Source: Paenibacillus qinlingensis
Lineage (GTDB): Bacteria > Bacillota > Bacilli > Paenibacillales > NBRC-103111
Direction of reading: 5' to 3'
Assembly: GCF_013204845.1 (NCBI RefSeq)
Contig: NZ_JABMKY010000014.1
Location: 124,001-188,000 of the forward strand
Length of the DNA stretch: 64,000 bases
The notes below the pieces were generated by a model. That model was not told the DNA's origin. It searched no databases and was given only the letters and a program-made list of their open reading frames with translations. A program made the translations under genes and the position numbers. Of the stretch, positions 26,798-35,882 are shown piece after piece. Position 1 is the first letter of the stretch; each line of letters opens with the position of its first letter.

Positions 26798-28084
26798 CTA
26801 TTCAATAAAATCATAGGTCCCATCGCGTAATTCCAGCGCCCATGCACTCGTTAAGGTTAACGTCTTGTCTGAAATAACGGGACGGTACGCTGGGAAAATT
26901 GAAACGATACTAGAGCGGCGTTGATAGTACTGTAAACGTTGTTCTATGGCTTCGCCGGACATCAACTCATTCTCTTTGCGTTGTCCCGACTTCAGGTCGG
27001 GAATCACCATGGATCGTTCGAATCCTGAGATAATACCTTTCTGTACTTGCATATTCATCGTTCCAAAGCCTTCTGGTTGTGCAGTTACAATCGGAAGCGA
27101 TTCATAATACTGGCGAAATATGAAGGTTTGGTTGTCTAGCTGTTTCTCAGGGGTGCGAGCTACCATATACCGCCCATCCCATCCGATATGCTGATTAATA
27201 AATTTGATGCCAGCCATTAAATCATCCAACACCTCGGTTTTACTAGCCACTGGTGCTACGGGGTCGAAATACGTCACCCACCGTTGGTCTCGATTCAGTT
27301 GGAAGCCGCGCTTACTATCCGTGTAGATCTCGGACCCGTCCCGTTCTTTCAAATAACGCGTAATGCCGGGGTCTACGAACAAGCTTTGCTTCAATTGATC
27401 TGCCGTAAGCTGGGTATACGTGAACGTAAAGCTAGGTACATGCAAGGACTTCAACGGTAGATAATAATCGCCGCCATTCATTGCTTTGTATAAATTGCTT
27501 GGCTCTCCATAGGCTACGAAATTCTCCACGTCTTTGCTCGTGAAATCCGCCCCAATGACTTCATACCCCACTCCTGGCGAATCTGTGAAAAAGAACGCAC
27601 GAACCTCATCATTCGTCCCCTTGGAGTAGATCCATATCTTCGTAATTTTGTCGTTTTCAACGGGGATTTCACCTTCGATTCGGAACAATTGCTGCAGAAT
27701 CGAGAACGGAATGCCTTCCCGGAATCGAATCTCTACACCAAGCTGTTTCGTCCGAACTTCTTCCCAGTTCACATTGACGAGATACATCGACGTCTTGCGG
27801 AATCCTTTGAAACTACGCTGCTTAATATTATCGAGCAATCTGGTGTAGTAGTAATTGCTGGGATACAAAACGGAATGTTGCTGATTCCCTAAATGAATGA
27901 TCAGTTGATCTGGAAATAGCATGTCAGATAGCTCCGCTTGCTTACCGAGTGTCTCTGTCTGTACGTAGTTGCTTTGCCTAATCGGCTCAATCTTCGGAGG
28001 GCTGTAAGAAGCTAGAATAAAGCTCTGATACAAGCTTGTTCCAATCAATAGAACGAGCAGGACTGATTTCAGGCTCTCTATCAT
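26798..28084 (-). CDS. walH: WalK regulatory protein WalH (YycH)
   Basis: 428 residues. An N-terminal membrane anchor (ESLKSVLLVLLIGTSLYQSFIL) and a long extracellular region with YycH features. Its start codon overlaps the walK stop (ATGA), so the two are translationally coupled. It acts together with WalI on WalK. Confidence 0.92.
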   Translation of the reverse strand: MIESLKSVLLVLLIGTSLYQSFILASYSPPKIEPIRQSNYVQTETLGKQAELSDMLFPDQLIIHLGNQQHSVLYPSNYYYTRLLDNIKQRSFKGFRKTSMYLVNVNWEEVRTKQLGVEIRFREGIPFSILQQLFRIEGEIPVENDKITKIWIYSKGTNDEVRAFFFTDSPGVGYEVIGADFTSKDVENFVAYGEPSNLYKAMNGGDYYLPLKSLHVPSFTFTYTQLTADQLKQSLFVDPGITRYLKERDGSEIYTDSKRGFQLNRDQRWVTYFDPVAPVASKTEVLDDLMAGIKFINQHIGWDGRYMVARTPEKQLDNQTFIFRQYYESLPIVTAQPEGFGTMNMQVQKGIISGFERSMVIPDLKSGQRKENELMSGEAIEQRLQYYQRRSSIVSIFPAYRPVISDKTLTLTSAWALELRDGTYDFIE

Positions 28085-29916
28085 ACTTCACCCTCCTCTT
28101 CCTGCCTAATCGGCAACGTAAATACGACGCGCGTCCCTTGTCCCAGCTCTGACTCTAATGCAATCGTTCCACCATGCGCTTTCACTATTTCCCGGGCAAT
28201 GGACAGACCTAAGCCTGTCCCTCCCATGTTGCGAGAGCGTGCTTTATCTACGCGATAGAAACGGTCGAAAATCCGAGAAAGGTCCTTCTTCGGAATGCCC
28301 ATCCCGTTATCTTGCACGGATATTTCCAGCATCTCTTTGTCAATTTTGCGAGCTTCCAAGCGAATCGTACCTTCATCGCCGGTATATTTAATCGCATTGG
28401 ATACCAAATTATCGAGTACTTGATCAATTTTATCCCGATCAAGCAGTAAACTGGTTACGCCATGTTCCACGTGTAACATAATTTGAATTTTCCGTTGCTG
28501 CAGCTGAAAAGAAAACCGGTCCGCGACCTCCTCCAGCATCTCGCTGACGAGCGTCGAGGACTTGCTCATCATCGACTGCTTCGAATCCAGTCGCGATAGA
28601 TGCAGGAGATCCGTCACCAAGCGGATCATCCGCTCGGTTTCGCTGCGTGTCACGCTGATGAAGCGTGAGGCGAGCTGTGGCTCCTCGATCGCTCCGTCAT
28701 CGAGCGCCTCGAGGTAACTCTTGATCGTCGTCAGCGGCGTGCGCAACTCATGAGAGACGTTCGCTACGAACTCTCGTCTGGCTTGTTCCAGCTTCTCCTG
28801 GTCCGTTACGTCCTGCAGCACCGCAATGATCCCGTGCTGACCCTCGCCACGCCTGTGAATAGGCGTAAACGTAATACGAACCGATAGCTGTTCATCCTCG
28901 TCGTCAGGCAGCTGAATATCCAGCAGTGTCGTATTTACTTGCCCAGTGACCAATCCGCGGATCGTGTCAATCGGAATCCCGATAACTTCGGATATATCCA
29001 ATCCAAGCGTCGTTTCCTCTTCCACTTGCAGGATCTGCTTCGCCCGGCGATTCAAGACAATCACATGTCCTCTATCGTCCGTAGCGATAACGCCGTCATT
29101 CATATTCGTCAGAATGGAAGCAAGCTTCTCCTTCTCTTCTTCATTGAGCGAGAGCGCCTCTTTCAGTCGATTCATCATGAAATTAAAAGTCTGCCCCAGC
29201 TGTCCGATCTCGTCGGTCCCTTGTATGATGACCTGTTGATCAAAATTCCCTTCCGCTACAGCTGTTGCCTGCTTCGTAATCTCTTTAATAGGGTTCGTAA
29301 TCGTGCTCGTTAAGAGGACGCCCAATAAAGCAGTCAACCCTAGAGCAATTAGCGTCGCCGAAATGAGGATTCGGTTAATGGAACGAATCGTCTTGTACAC
29401 ATCTTCCATCGAGGCGATGATATACACCGCGCCTAAGACACGAGCCCCGCTGCCGACTGGCTTCGCAATAATGACCTTCCGATACCCATCCTCGTCCGTG
29501 AAGATCCGCTGATTATCCTTAATCCCTTGCAAGGCCCGAATGACTTCCGGCTGTGTATTCTTTTGCTTCAAATGACTCGCAACCGACGTGGAGATCACAT
29601 TACCGTTTGCATCAATGATTTGAATCTCCGCATTATTTATAGAAAAAAGATTGCTCACGAATTCATTTAAATCCGCGTAAGTTTTCTTACCCTCGGTCGC
29701 ATTCTTGCTCTCCTGATCCCCCGTCAAATACGATTCAACGAAGCCAGCAAGCAGCGTGACCTGACTATTGCGGGATGCTAGGAAATCATTTTTAAAATAT
29801 GTTTCTACCGTCTTATAGAAATACACCCCAATGAGCTGCATCGCGATCAGAATCAGCAGAACATAAATAATAATTAGCTTCGCTTGAATCGATTGAAAGA
29901 AGCGGATGCCCTTCAT
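28081..29916 (-). CDS. walK: Essential cell-wall sensor histidine kinase WalK
   Basis: 611 residues. Membrane helix (about 12-33), extracellular Cache-like domain (about 35-180), second membrane helix (about 183-205), HAMP, PAS (about 262-370, with NDGVIATDDRGHVIVLN), HisKA with phosphoacceptor His389 in NVSHELRTPLTT, and HATPase with NLVSNAIKYT, DNGMGIPK and GGTGLGLS. It phosphorylates WalR in response to the state of peptidoglycan. All sensing and catalytic parts are complete. Preceded by walR with a two-base gap. Confidence 0.96.
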   Translation of the reverse strand: MKGIRFFQSIQAKLIIIYVLLILIAMQLIGVYFYKTVETYFKNDFLASRNSQVTLLAGFVESYLTGDQESKNATEGKKTYADLNEFVSNLFSINNAEIQIIDANGNVISTSVASHLKQKNTQPEVIRALQGIKDNQRIFTDEDGYRKVIIAKPVGSGARVLGAVYIIASMEDVYKTIRSINRILISATLIALGLTALLGVLLTSTITNPIKEITKQATAVAEGNFDQQVIIQGTDEIGQLGQTFNFMMNRLKEALSLNEEEKEKLASILTNMNDGVIATDDRGHVIVLNRRAKQILQVEEETTLGLDISEVIGIPIDTIRGLVTGQVNTTLLDIQLPDDEDEQLSVRITFTPIHRRGEGQHGIIAVLQDVTDQEKLEQARREFVANVSHELRTPLTTIKSYLEALDDGAIEEPQLASRFISVTRSETERMIRLVTDLLHLSRLDSKQSMMSKSSTLVSEMLEEVADRFSFQLQQRKIQIMLHVEHGVTSLLLDRDKIDQVLDNLVSNAIKYTGDEGTIRLEARKIDKEMLEISVQDNGMGIPKKDLSRIFDRFYRVDKARSRNMGGTGLGLSIAREIVKAHGGTIALESELGQGTRVVFTLPIRQEEEGEV

Positions 29917-29918
29917 GT

Positions 29919-30638
29919 TTAGAAGCCTCCGGCTTTCGGACTGCGCATCAAATAGCCGAGACCCCTGCGCGTCATGATGTATTCCGGACGACTTGGATCC
30001 GTCTCCAGCTTCTCGCGCAAGCGGCGAATCGTCACATCGACGGTCCGTACGTCGCCGAAATATTCAAAGCCCCACACCGCTTGCAGCAGGTGTTCACGAG
30101 TCATCACTTTGCCTGAGTTTTTGGCCAAATATTGAATGAGCTCGAACTCCCGATGTGTCAGATCAAGGGGCGTTCCGTCCTTGTAGACCATGTACATGTC
30201 GTTATCGATAAAAAGCGCATGAATGCGCATCCCATTCCGCTGCGCCTCCGGCTCGTTCGGTGCCGTTTGCACCTTCGTCTGTCTGCGCAGATGCGCCTTC
30301 ACACGAGCCAGCAGCTCCCGGGTGCCGAATGGCTTCGTCACATAGTCGTCTGCGCCCATCTCTAAGCCCAGAACCTTGTCCAGCTCAGTATCCTTCGCTG
30401 TCAGCATAATAATCGGCGTATTGAGCTTAGAACGCACCTCACGGCATACGTCCATGCCATCCTTCACAGGCAGCATGAGATCAAGCAAGATCAGATCTGG
30501 CTGCTCCGAGAACGCAAGCTCTACAGCGCTTCCACCATCGTACGCACAGATGACCTGATAACCCTCTTTCTCCAAGTTAAACTTCAAGATATCTGCAATT
30601 GGTTGTTCGTCATCGACCACGAGAATTTTCCCAAACAT
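29919..30638 (-). CDS. walR: Response regulator WalR (OmpR family)
   Basis: 239 residues from the ATG at 30638 (GGCGGTGG site); the frame is open 18 codons further up without a better start. Receiver domain with the acid pair DD at 9-10, phosphoacceptor Asp53 (LILLDLMLP), Thr (LTAKD) and Lys (VTKPFG); C-terminal winged helix with the end [15 protein letters not shown] and GLGYLM. It controls autolysins and wall turnover genes. First gene of walR-walK-walH-walI-walJ-htrA. Confidence 0.96.
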   Translation of the reverse strand: MFGKILVVDDEQPIADILKFNLEKEGYQVICAYDGGSAVELAFSEQPDLILLDLMLPVKDGMDVCREVRSKLNTPIIMLTAKDTELDKVLGLEMGADDYVTKPFGTRELLARVKAHLRRQTKVQTAPNEPEAQRNGMRIHALFIDNDMYMVYKDGTPLDLTHREFELIQYLAKNSGKVMTREHLLQAVWGFEYFGDVRTVDVTIRRLREKLETDPSRPEYIMTRRGLGYLMRSPKAGGF

Positions 30639-30765
30639 GTGACCACCGCCTACTATAAAGTAACTGACGCGGACACGCCTGATCGCGTGCAACCGTCAGA
30701 GTTAGATCTGTCTTTTCAGCCAGTTATTTCCTACATACTCTTCTTCATTTTAACATACATTGATT

Positions 30766-30811
30766 GAAAAAGAGACAAGGCCCCCGAGTTGTCCGGATCG
30801 ACCTTGCCTCT
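30766..30811 (-). terminator. Terminator after the M23 peptidase gene
   Basis: Minus-strand AGAGGCAAGG and CCTTGTCTCTTTTTC form a 10-base stem with a wide loop and T-run. Confidence 0.7.
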
Positions 30812-30819
30812 AACTTTAC

Positions 30820-32379
30820 TTAACGATTCAAATATTTCAAAGGATTTTCCAAGTTGCCACTGCTGTGTACTTCAAAATGCAAATGCACACCAGTAGAGTC
30901 GCCTGTACTTCCCATAATGCCAATCTTTTCACCTTTTTCAACGATAGCGCCTGACTTCGTAGTAATTTGGCTTAAATGTCCATAAAGTGTTTCATATCCG
31001 TTTAAATGGTTAATTATAATATAATTGCCGTAATCTGACTTGTAACCTGTCTCGATGACTTTACCATTATCTGCTGCCATAATATTTCTGTTACCTGTGA
31101 TGTCGATGCCCTTATGTAACTTGCCCCAACGATAACCGAATGTACTTGAGATACTAGGTGAAATGACAGGCCATGCGAACTTCCCTGTACCTTCACCCTT
31201 GATGACTTTTGTCCCTTTTTTCACCTTAGCGGTGACAGGTTGATCAATAATTTCTTCATTCACGACTTGCTCTTCGGTCATTAAACCATCGACCTTCGTC
31301 ACTTGAATGGTTACTTTCTTAAGCCCATTCTTTCCTGGCGAAATCGGTTGGACGACGCCTAAGCGCATCGAATCGTCTTTCACATACTCGGTATCGTATT
31401 GAATCTCTTGATTCTTTACGATTTTCTCCGTCGTTTTCACAGAAAGTGTTGGCTTCAGCACGGTAACGTCCAATTGATTCCCGATCTTAAGCTTATCATC
31501 TTGAATACCTGGGTTATTATCATAAATAAATTGCTTGGTGATGCCTAATTTTTTCGCAATGCAAGAAACACAGTCACCTTCCACAACGGTGTACTTCGCT
31601 GGTGCAACATTGCCAGTTTGCAAGGTCTTCACGACATCCTCTGGCTTTGCTAACTCCGTTGGATCGATAGGAACTTCCTCTTTATCGATCTTTTGAACGA
31701 ATTCCACCTTTTCAAGCTCGGATGGTGCTGTTGAGATATCCTCACCTAGACCGGCAGATAAGGCAGCTACTTTTTCGCTATTTTTCGCTTTGGGTGTAAA
31801 TGGTTCGCTGACTTGATTCAGAATCTGATCGGCTGTTACCTGATCCTTAACAATCGCTACCGTCTTGCCATCCACTTTCAGTGCCACACCCACAGGTTGC
31901 GGTATGAGCAATTGATTCAAGGAGGAAATAACAGCAGAATCGTCCGTTTTCATATTGTAAGCCCTTTCAGACGTGTAGGTGATACCGTCTGTTTTGAGCA
32001 CGACATGAACTTCTGGAAAATCCTTCTGAACATCTAACGGTTTGTTCTTCTTATATTCTTCAATAATCTTATTATCACTTACGATACCCACTTCTTGATT
32101 GTTCAGCATCACATGATACACTTCATCCATGCCCGCTTCTACATACTCGTGTCCGGTAAACGTAATCACTCCCGTAAGTGCAATAACACCTACGCCTACT
32201 GCAAGAGACCATTTATGTCGTTTGATTACCGTTAGTGTCGTGGATGTCTGAACATCGACTGGCTGAACGTCCTCTAGCTGCTTGTCTGATAATGATTCAT
32301 TTCCGGTCAAGCTTTCTCGCTTAGGCGTGAATCTCTTAACGAGATCCATGACAAAACGCATTCCCCTGAAACCTGTCAT
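30820..32379 (-). CDS. M23 family metallopeptidase with LysM and G5 domains
   Basis: 519 residues. Cytoplasmic head, one membrane helix (about 65-85, WSLAVGVGVIALTGVITF), an extracellular region, a LysM domain (about 265-310, YTVVEGDCVSCIAKKLGIT), a G5 domain (about 318-395, ending AKVKKGTKV) and a C-terminal M23 domain with Zn ligands in HKGIDI and HLHFE and the GYRWGKLHKG entry. It should cut peptide cross-links of peptidoglycan. It lies directly upstream of walR, so a WalR-controlled wall hydrolase is a fair guess. ATG at 32379 behind AAAGGGAG. Confidence 0.92.
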   Translation of the reverse strand: MTGFRGMRFVMDLVKRFTPKRESLTGNESLSDKQLEDVQPVDVQTSTTLTVIKRHKWSLAVGVGVIALTGVITFTGHEYVEAGMDEVYHVMLNNQEVGIVSDNKIIEEYKKNKPLDVQKDFPEVHVVLKTDGITYTSERAYNMKTDDSAVISSLNQLLIPQPVGVALKVDGKTVAIVKDQVTADQILNQVSEPFTPKAKNSEKVAALSAGLGEDISTAPSELEKVEFVQKIDKEEVPIDPTELAKPEDVVKTLQTGNVAPAKYTVVEGDCVSCIAKKLGITKQFIYDNNPGIQDDKLKIGNQLDVTVLKPTLSVKTTEKIVKNQEIQYDTEYVKDDSMRLGVVQPISPGKNGLKKVTIQVTKVDGLMTEEQVVNEEIIDQPVTAKVKKGTKVIKGEGTGKFAWPVISPSISSTFGYRWGKLHKGIDITGNRNIMAADNGKVIETGYKSDYGNYIIINHLNGYETLYGHLSQITTKSGAIVEKGEKIGIMGSTGDSTGVHLHFEVHSSGNLENPLKYLNR

Positions 32380-32451
32380 GATCTTCTCCCTTTGAACGGT
32401 TTTGCATCCCTAGAGTAAAAACTCGTAGATACATAAATAAACCTTGATTAG

Positions 32452-32494
32452 ACATAATATCCATTATGTTGTCTTTCTTTTGTTAAATTTAACA
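32452..32494. promoter_or_regulatory. Two palindromes upstream of the M23 gene
   Basis: ACATAAT-ATCC-ATTATGT at 32452-32469 and TGTTAAATTTAACA at 32481-32494. Both are perfect dyads within 115 bases of the start. They do not match the WalR box (two TGTnAn hexamers five bases apart) cleanly. The rest of 32380-32697 holds nothing that I recognise. Confidence 0.4.
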
Positions 32495-32697
32495 CACTTT
32501 CCGTGCCTATTTCAACAAAATACTCAATCACCATGTGATAGATTCGTGTCCACCACCAAAAGAAGTCGCTAAAAGTCTATTTTTTTGTTCGAAATCCCAA
32601 CTGATTTGCCTGCAAGTTAAGAGAATTGACGAAAAGGCATGAAACTTAGAAGGGAAGCTACGGATATAAATCCATTGGTCAGCAACTTCCCCTGAGC

Positions 32698-33372
32698 CTA
32701 GTACTTATTTAATATAGCTGTTAATTGTGAAAGCTCTTTGTCACTTAAATATTTTTTAAGTGTTGCATTTACTTCATCAAGTTCTTGCGTAGTAATCCCA
32801 TCTTCCAGGATCGCGGATAGTGTCTGCACCTCGGTCTGCGGCAACTTAGCGACGACAAGTGAGAAAATTTTCATTTTATCATCGCTCGAGAGGGCTTCTT
32901 TCTTTTTCGCAAAATCCTCTGTGGACATGACAAGCTCCTTCTTCTCGCTCTCCTCCGTTCGAGCGCTTCCCATCACGGCTATCGCATCGTCATGATTTGC
33001 AGTCGATGTGTCTACACCGCTTGACGAACTAATTCCGCCTACAGGTTGTTGATCATTCGGATTTGGACTTGAACTCGGGCTTGGAAACGCCCCTGACGGG
33101 TTGGGACTAGGAGTTGGCGAAGGCTTCGTCGTTGGGGTTTCTCCTGACGCAGCCGTCTTCCCCCCGTCTTTCCCCTTAACTATATTCAGCTCGCCCGCCA
33201 ATCTTGACGCAAATTCACCAAATTGAATCTTTTTACCCATCGCTGGTAGCTGATATTGTCGAAATATATCCTCCACGTACATGTTCACCACGTACCATGT
33301 TGTAAACATCGTAATTGATGTAATAAGGACGGTACTTATGACGATTTTACTTAACCAAGTTAATAGTTTCAT
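32698..33372 (-). CDS. Membrane-anchored hypothetical protein
   Basis: 224 residues from the ATG at 33372 (AGGAGTGAT site); a GTG ten codons upstream has no site. One N-terminal membrane helix (WLSKIVISTVLITSITMFTTW), a juxtamembrane part, a Pro/Ser/Thr/Gly-rich spacer (about 75-120) and a C-terminal helical domain with the repeated pattern DDKMKIFSLVVAKLPQ and LSDKELSQLTAILNKY. The topology is that of a sporulation or wall-associated accessory protein. No family recognised. It stands between purA and the M23 gene on the same strand. Confidence 0.65.
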   Translation of the reverse strand: MKLLTWLSKIVISTVLITSITMFTTWYVVNMYVEDIFRQYQLPAMGKKIQFGEFASRLAGELNIVKGKDGGKTAASGETPTTKPSPTPSPNPSGAFPSPSSSPNPNDQQPVGGISSSSGVDTSTANHDDAIAVMGSARTEESEKKELVMSTEDFAKKKEALSSDDKMKIFSLVVAKLPQTEVQTLSAILEDGITTQELDEVNATLKKYLSDKELSQLTAILNKY

Positions 33373-33469
33373 ACGCTTTCTATCACTCCTAACATTGCTC
33401 ACAGTAGATATGCTTCTCCTCCCAGTATGGACGAAAACCCTGCCATTATATCCCTGTAGGCAAAAAGAA

Positions 33470-33507
33470 AAATCCCCTAAGCTGCGAATGCAGCCTAGAG
33501 GATTATT
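33470..33507 (-). terminator. Terminator after purA
   Basis: Minus-strand AATCCTCTAGGCTGC, ATTC loop, GCAGCTTAGGGGATTTTT. Strong stem with T-run. Confidence 0.85.
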
Positions 33508-33522
33508 TAGCTTATCTATGAA

Positions 33523-34809
33523 TTAAGCGTAGATAGGACGAACCAAATTCGTTTGCTCACGGTTACGACCTACGGAGAAGATCGCGATTGGGATGCCTGT
33601 AAGCTGAGATACGCGCTCTACATAGTGTCTTGCGTTCTCTGGCAAATCACTCAACGTACGAGCTTCAGAGACATCTTCTGTCCAGCCTGGAAGCTCTTCG
33701 TATACCGCTTCGCACTCGGAGATAGCTTTCAAGCTCGCTGGGTAGTGCTCAATCAACTCACCGCGGTACATGTATCCTGTGCAAATTTTGACCGTCTCTA
33801 GACCTGTCAGAACGTCGATGGAGTTCAAGGACAAGCCCGTGATGCCGCTCACGCGTCTTGCGTGACGCACGACAACACTGTCGAACCAGCCAACACGACG
33901 AGGACGACCTGTTACCGTACCGTACTCGAAACCTTTTTCACGAATCCAAGCGCCGATTTCATTATCCAATTCCGTTGGGAAAGGACCGTCGCCGACACGT
34001 GTTGTATAAGCTTTCGCAACACCGATGATGTTGTGAATCTTCGTCGGGCCTACGCCTGAACCGATACACACACCGCCAGCTGTTGGGTTGGAAGAAGTAA
34101 CATACGGGTATGTCCCTTGGTCGATATCCAACATAACGCCTTGTGCGCCTTCGAACAACACTCTGCGGCCTTGATCGATATATTCGTTAAGAATTACGGA
34201 CGTATCTTTCACGTATGGACGAATGATTTCTGCATATGCCAGGTATTCTTTAAGGATTGGCTCCACATCAAGACCTGTCGAACCGTAAACTTGCTCGATC
34301 AACACGTTTTTCTCAGCAACGATACGACGAAGCTTCAATTCGAACTCTTCAGCGTCCATCAAATCCGCGATACGAATACCGTTACGTGCTGCTTTATCCA
34401 TATAACAAGGGCCGATCCCTTTGCGGGTCGTACCGATTTTGCTATCACCTTTGCGATCTTCTTCCAGACCGTCAAGCAACAAATGATACGGCATAATGAC
34501 ATGCGCGCGATCACTGATATTCAGGTTCGTTGTTGTAAAACCATTATCATGAATGTAATTAATTTCTTCAATGAGTGCAGCCGGATTAATAACCATCCCA
34601 TTCCCGATCACACAAGCTTTATCTCTGTAAAAAATACCGGAAGGAATCATCGTTAGCTTGTACTTTTTCCCGCTAATAATGATCGTATGGCCTGCATTGT
34701 TACCACCTTGGTAACGCGCAACAACCTCAGCAGATTCCGCTAAGAAATCCGTGATTTTACCTTTCCCTTCATCTCCCCATTGCGTACCGACAACAACAAC
34801 CGTTGACAT
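33523..34809 (-). CDS. purA: Adenylosuccinate synthetase
   Basis: 428 residues. Catalyses GTP-dependent joining of IMP and aspartate to adenylosuccinate, the first committed step to AMP. Seen: the P-loop-like [18 protein letters not shown], the switch region [23 protein letters not shown] and the GTP-site [19 protein letters not shown] blocks. Full length. ATG at 34809 with GGAGGT eight bases before. A long structured leader precedes it. Confidence 0.97.
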   Translation of the reverse strand: MSTVVVVGTQWGDEGKGKITDFLAESAEVVARYQGGNNAGHTIIISGKKYKLTMIPSGIFYRDKACVIGNGMVINPAALIEEINYIHDNGFTTTNLNISDRAHVIMPYHLLLDGLEEDRKGDSKIGTTRKGIGPCYMDKAARNGIRIADLMDAEEFELKLRRIVAEKNVLIEQVYGSTGLDVEPILKEYLAYAEIIRPYVKDTSVILNEYIDQGRRVLFEGAQGVMLDIDQGTYPYVTSSNPTAGGVCIGSGVGPTKIHNIIGVAKAYTTRVGDGPFPTELDNEIGAWIREKGFEYGTVTGRPRRVGWFDSVVVRHARRVSGITGLSLNSIDVLTGLETVKICTGYMYRGELIEHYPASLKAISECEAVYEELPGWTEDVSEARTLSDLPENARHYVERVSQLTGIPIAIFSVGRNREQTNLVRPIYA

Positions 34810-34871
34810 ATGCACTTACCTCCGTACGGTGACAAGTCACCCATAATGAGCCTGTTATGGCTGTAAGACCA

Positions 34872-35138
34872 CAGAGGAAAGTTGGACTTCATTAAAGCGC
34901 TAAAGCGTTCAGCGTCCATTGCACTTTCCCTCTGGCGATTCTGGTGATGCAACTACCTCTATTCACTGCTACGCGCGGCAACAGACAAGAGAGCTAACTC
35001 TCACTTACTCACCGCAAAGGAAAATCTGGTCTCTTTCGGCAGTGATCTGCAGGAAGGAAACCCACCCTTCGGCATGAAAAAACGACCTTATTTCGAGTTA
35101 CCTGCCTTAAGCCGGTTAGTCGATCAAGGTTTTTTCAC
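34872..35138 (-). promoter_or_regulatory. Structured leader upstream of purA
   Basis: Reading on the minus strand toward purA: a hairpin near 35077-35138 with GGTTAGTCGATCAAGG-type arms ending in GGTCGTTTTTT, which looks like an intrinsic terminator; a GAAGG/CCTTC hairpin; a GAGAG/CTCTC hairpin; and a long hairpin at 34872-34934 whose arms are CAGAGGAAAGTTGGAC and GTCCA...ACTTTCCCTCTG. Terminator plus long alternative stem before a biosynthetic gene suggests transcription attenuation. I do not see the conserved core of a purine riboswitch or a T-box. The remainder to 35583 holds no convincing gene; AGCTGTAACGA(C/T)G is repeated at 35401 and 35468. Confidence 0.4.
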
Positions 35139-35583
35139 CGTCTTTAGTTTAGCAGTCCCCCATGCCAAAGTCAATGAAAAACGAACGATTATAGGGGTGC
35201 CTGTATAATTGTTCGGAAATTACGCAAACTATTTCGTTGCTGCCGCTTAAAGAAGGAAAACCTCTGGCTTTGCCAATTTCATATACAATCTGTTCCCCAT
35301 AAGATTCCTCTTGAGGGCATTTTTTATGTCTGCTGCTGGAGAAAAAGCACGCACTTTCTGGATCTCGCGCTGGAAGTGTGTTTAGCATCAGTTAGACCTT
35401 AGCTGTAACGACGTTGTTTTTCTTGCTTATAGTGTGTGTAACAGAGCATTTAGGCTTAGACATTCAGCTGTAACGATGTTTTTCATCATTATTACATCGC
35501 TTTCGCAGATTCCGCCCACAACCAACTCCTCCCAACTCCCTCTACATCATCCGTCTCACACTCCAACTAACACGCTGCTCAGC

Positions 35584-35790
35584 ATTAAATGGAAATACTA
35601 CAGTTATTATCGAGAAATGTTGCTGAAAAGAGGATTTAGCTGGATAACAGGTTGTTATTTCCAGCGGTTTCGCTCAAAAGAGTGAAATGCTAAGGAATTA
35701 GCTACATGACTTACAGTTAAATGGACTAAGCACTGAAATTCTCCAGATTTAGCTACATAAAATACAGTTATTTCTGTGGCGTCATGGGTG
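35584..35790 (+). repeat. Dispersed intergenic repeat, copy 2
   Basis: Starts TAAATGGAAATACTACAG, ends TACATAAAATACAGTTA; same plan as 22785-22985 in inverse orientation. Internal short dyads (GCTGGATAACA/TGTTATTTCCAGC) suggest that the transcript or DNA can fold. Confidence 0.45.
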
Positions 35791-35851
35791 TAGACGGGTG
35801 TACACGGGTGTACACGGTCTTCCACAGGGGAGCACCTGCCCCATCTACAAA

Positions 35852-35882
35852 CAAAAAAACAGCCGTCAATACTGCCCGGCTG
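35852..35882 (-). terminator. Terminator overlapping the end of dnaB
   Basis: CAGCCG and CGGCTG arms on the minus strand followed by seven T. The left arm lies inside the last codons of the helicase gene. Confidence 0.7.

Noticed and set aside
32452-32494. WalR box upstream of the M23 gene
   Set aside because: The palindromes present do not show two TGTnAn hexamers at five-base spacing, so WalR control remains a guess from position.
34740-34952. 70-codon minus-strand frame overlapping the purA start
   Set aside because: Overlaps purA in another frame and covers the leader hairpin; no independent support.
34872-35138. Purine riboswitch or T-box in the purA leader
   Set aside because: No GGNACCGCG-type T-box motif and no conserved purine-aptamer loops; left as an unassigned structured leader.
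35149-35388. 79-codon minus-strand frame upstream of purA
   Set aside because: No ribosome-binding site, odd composition, and it overlaps leader structure; probably not a gene.
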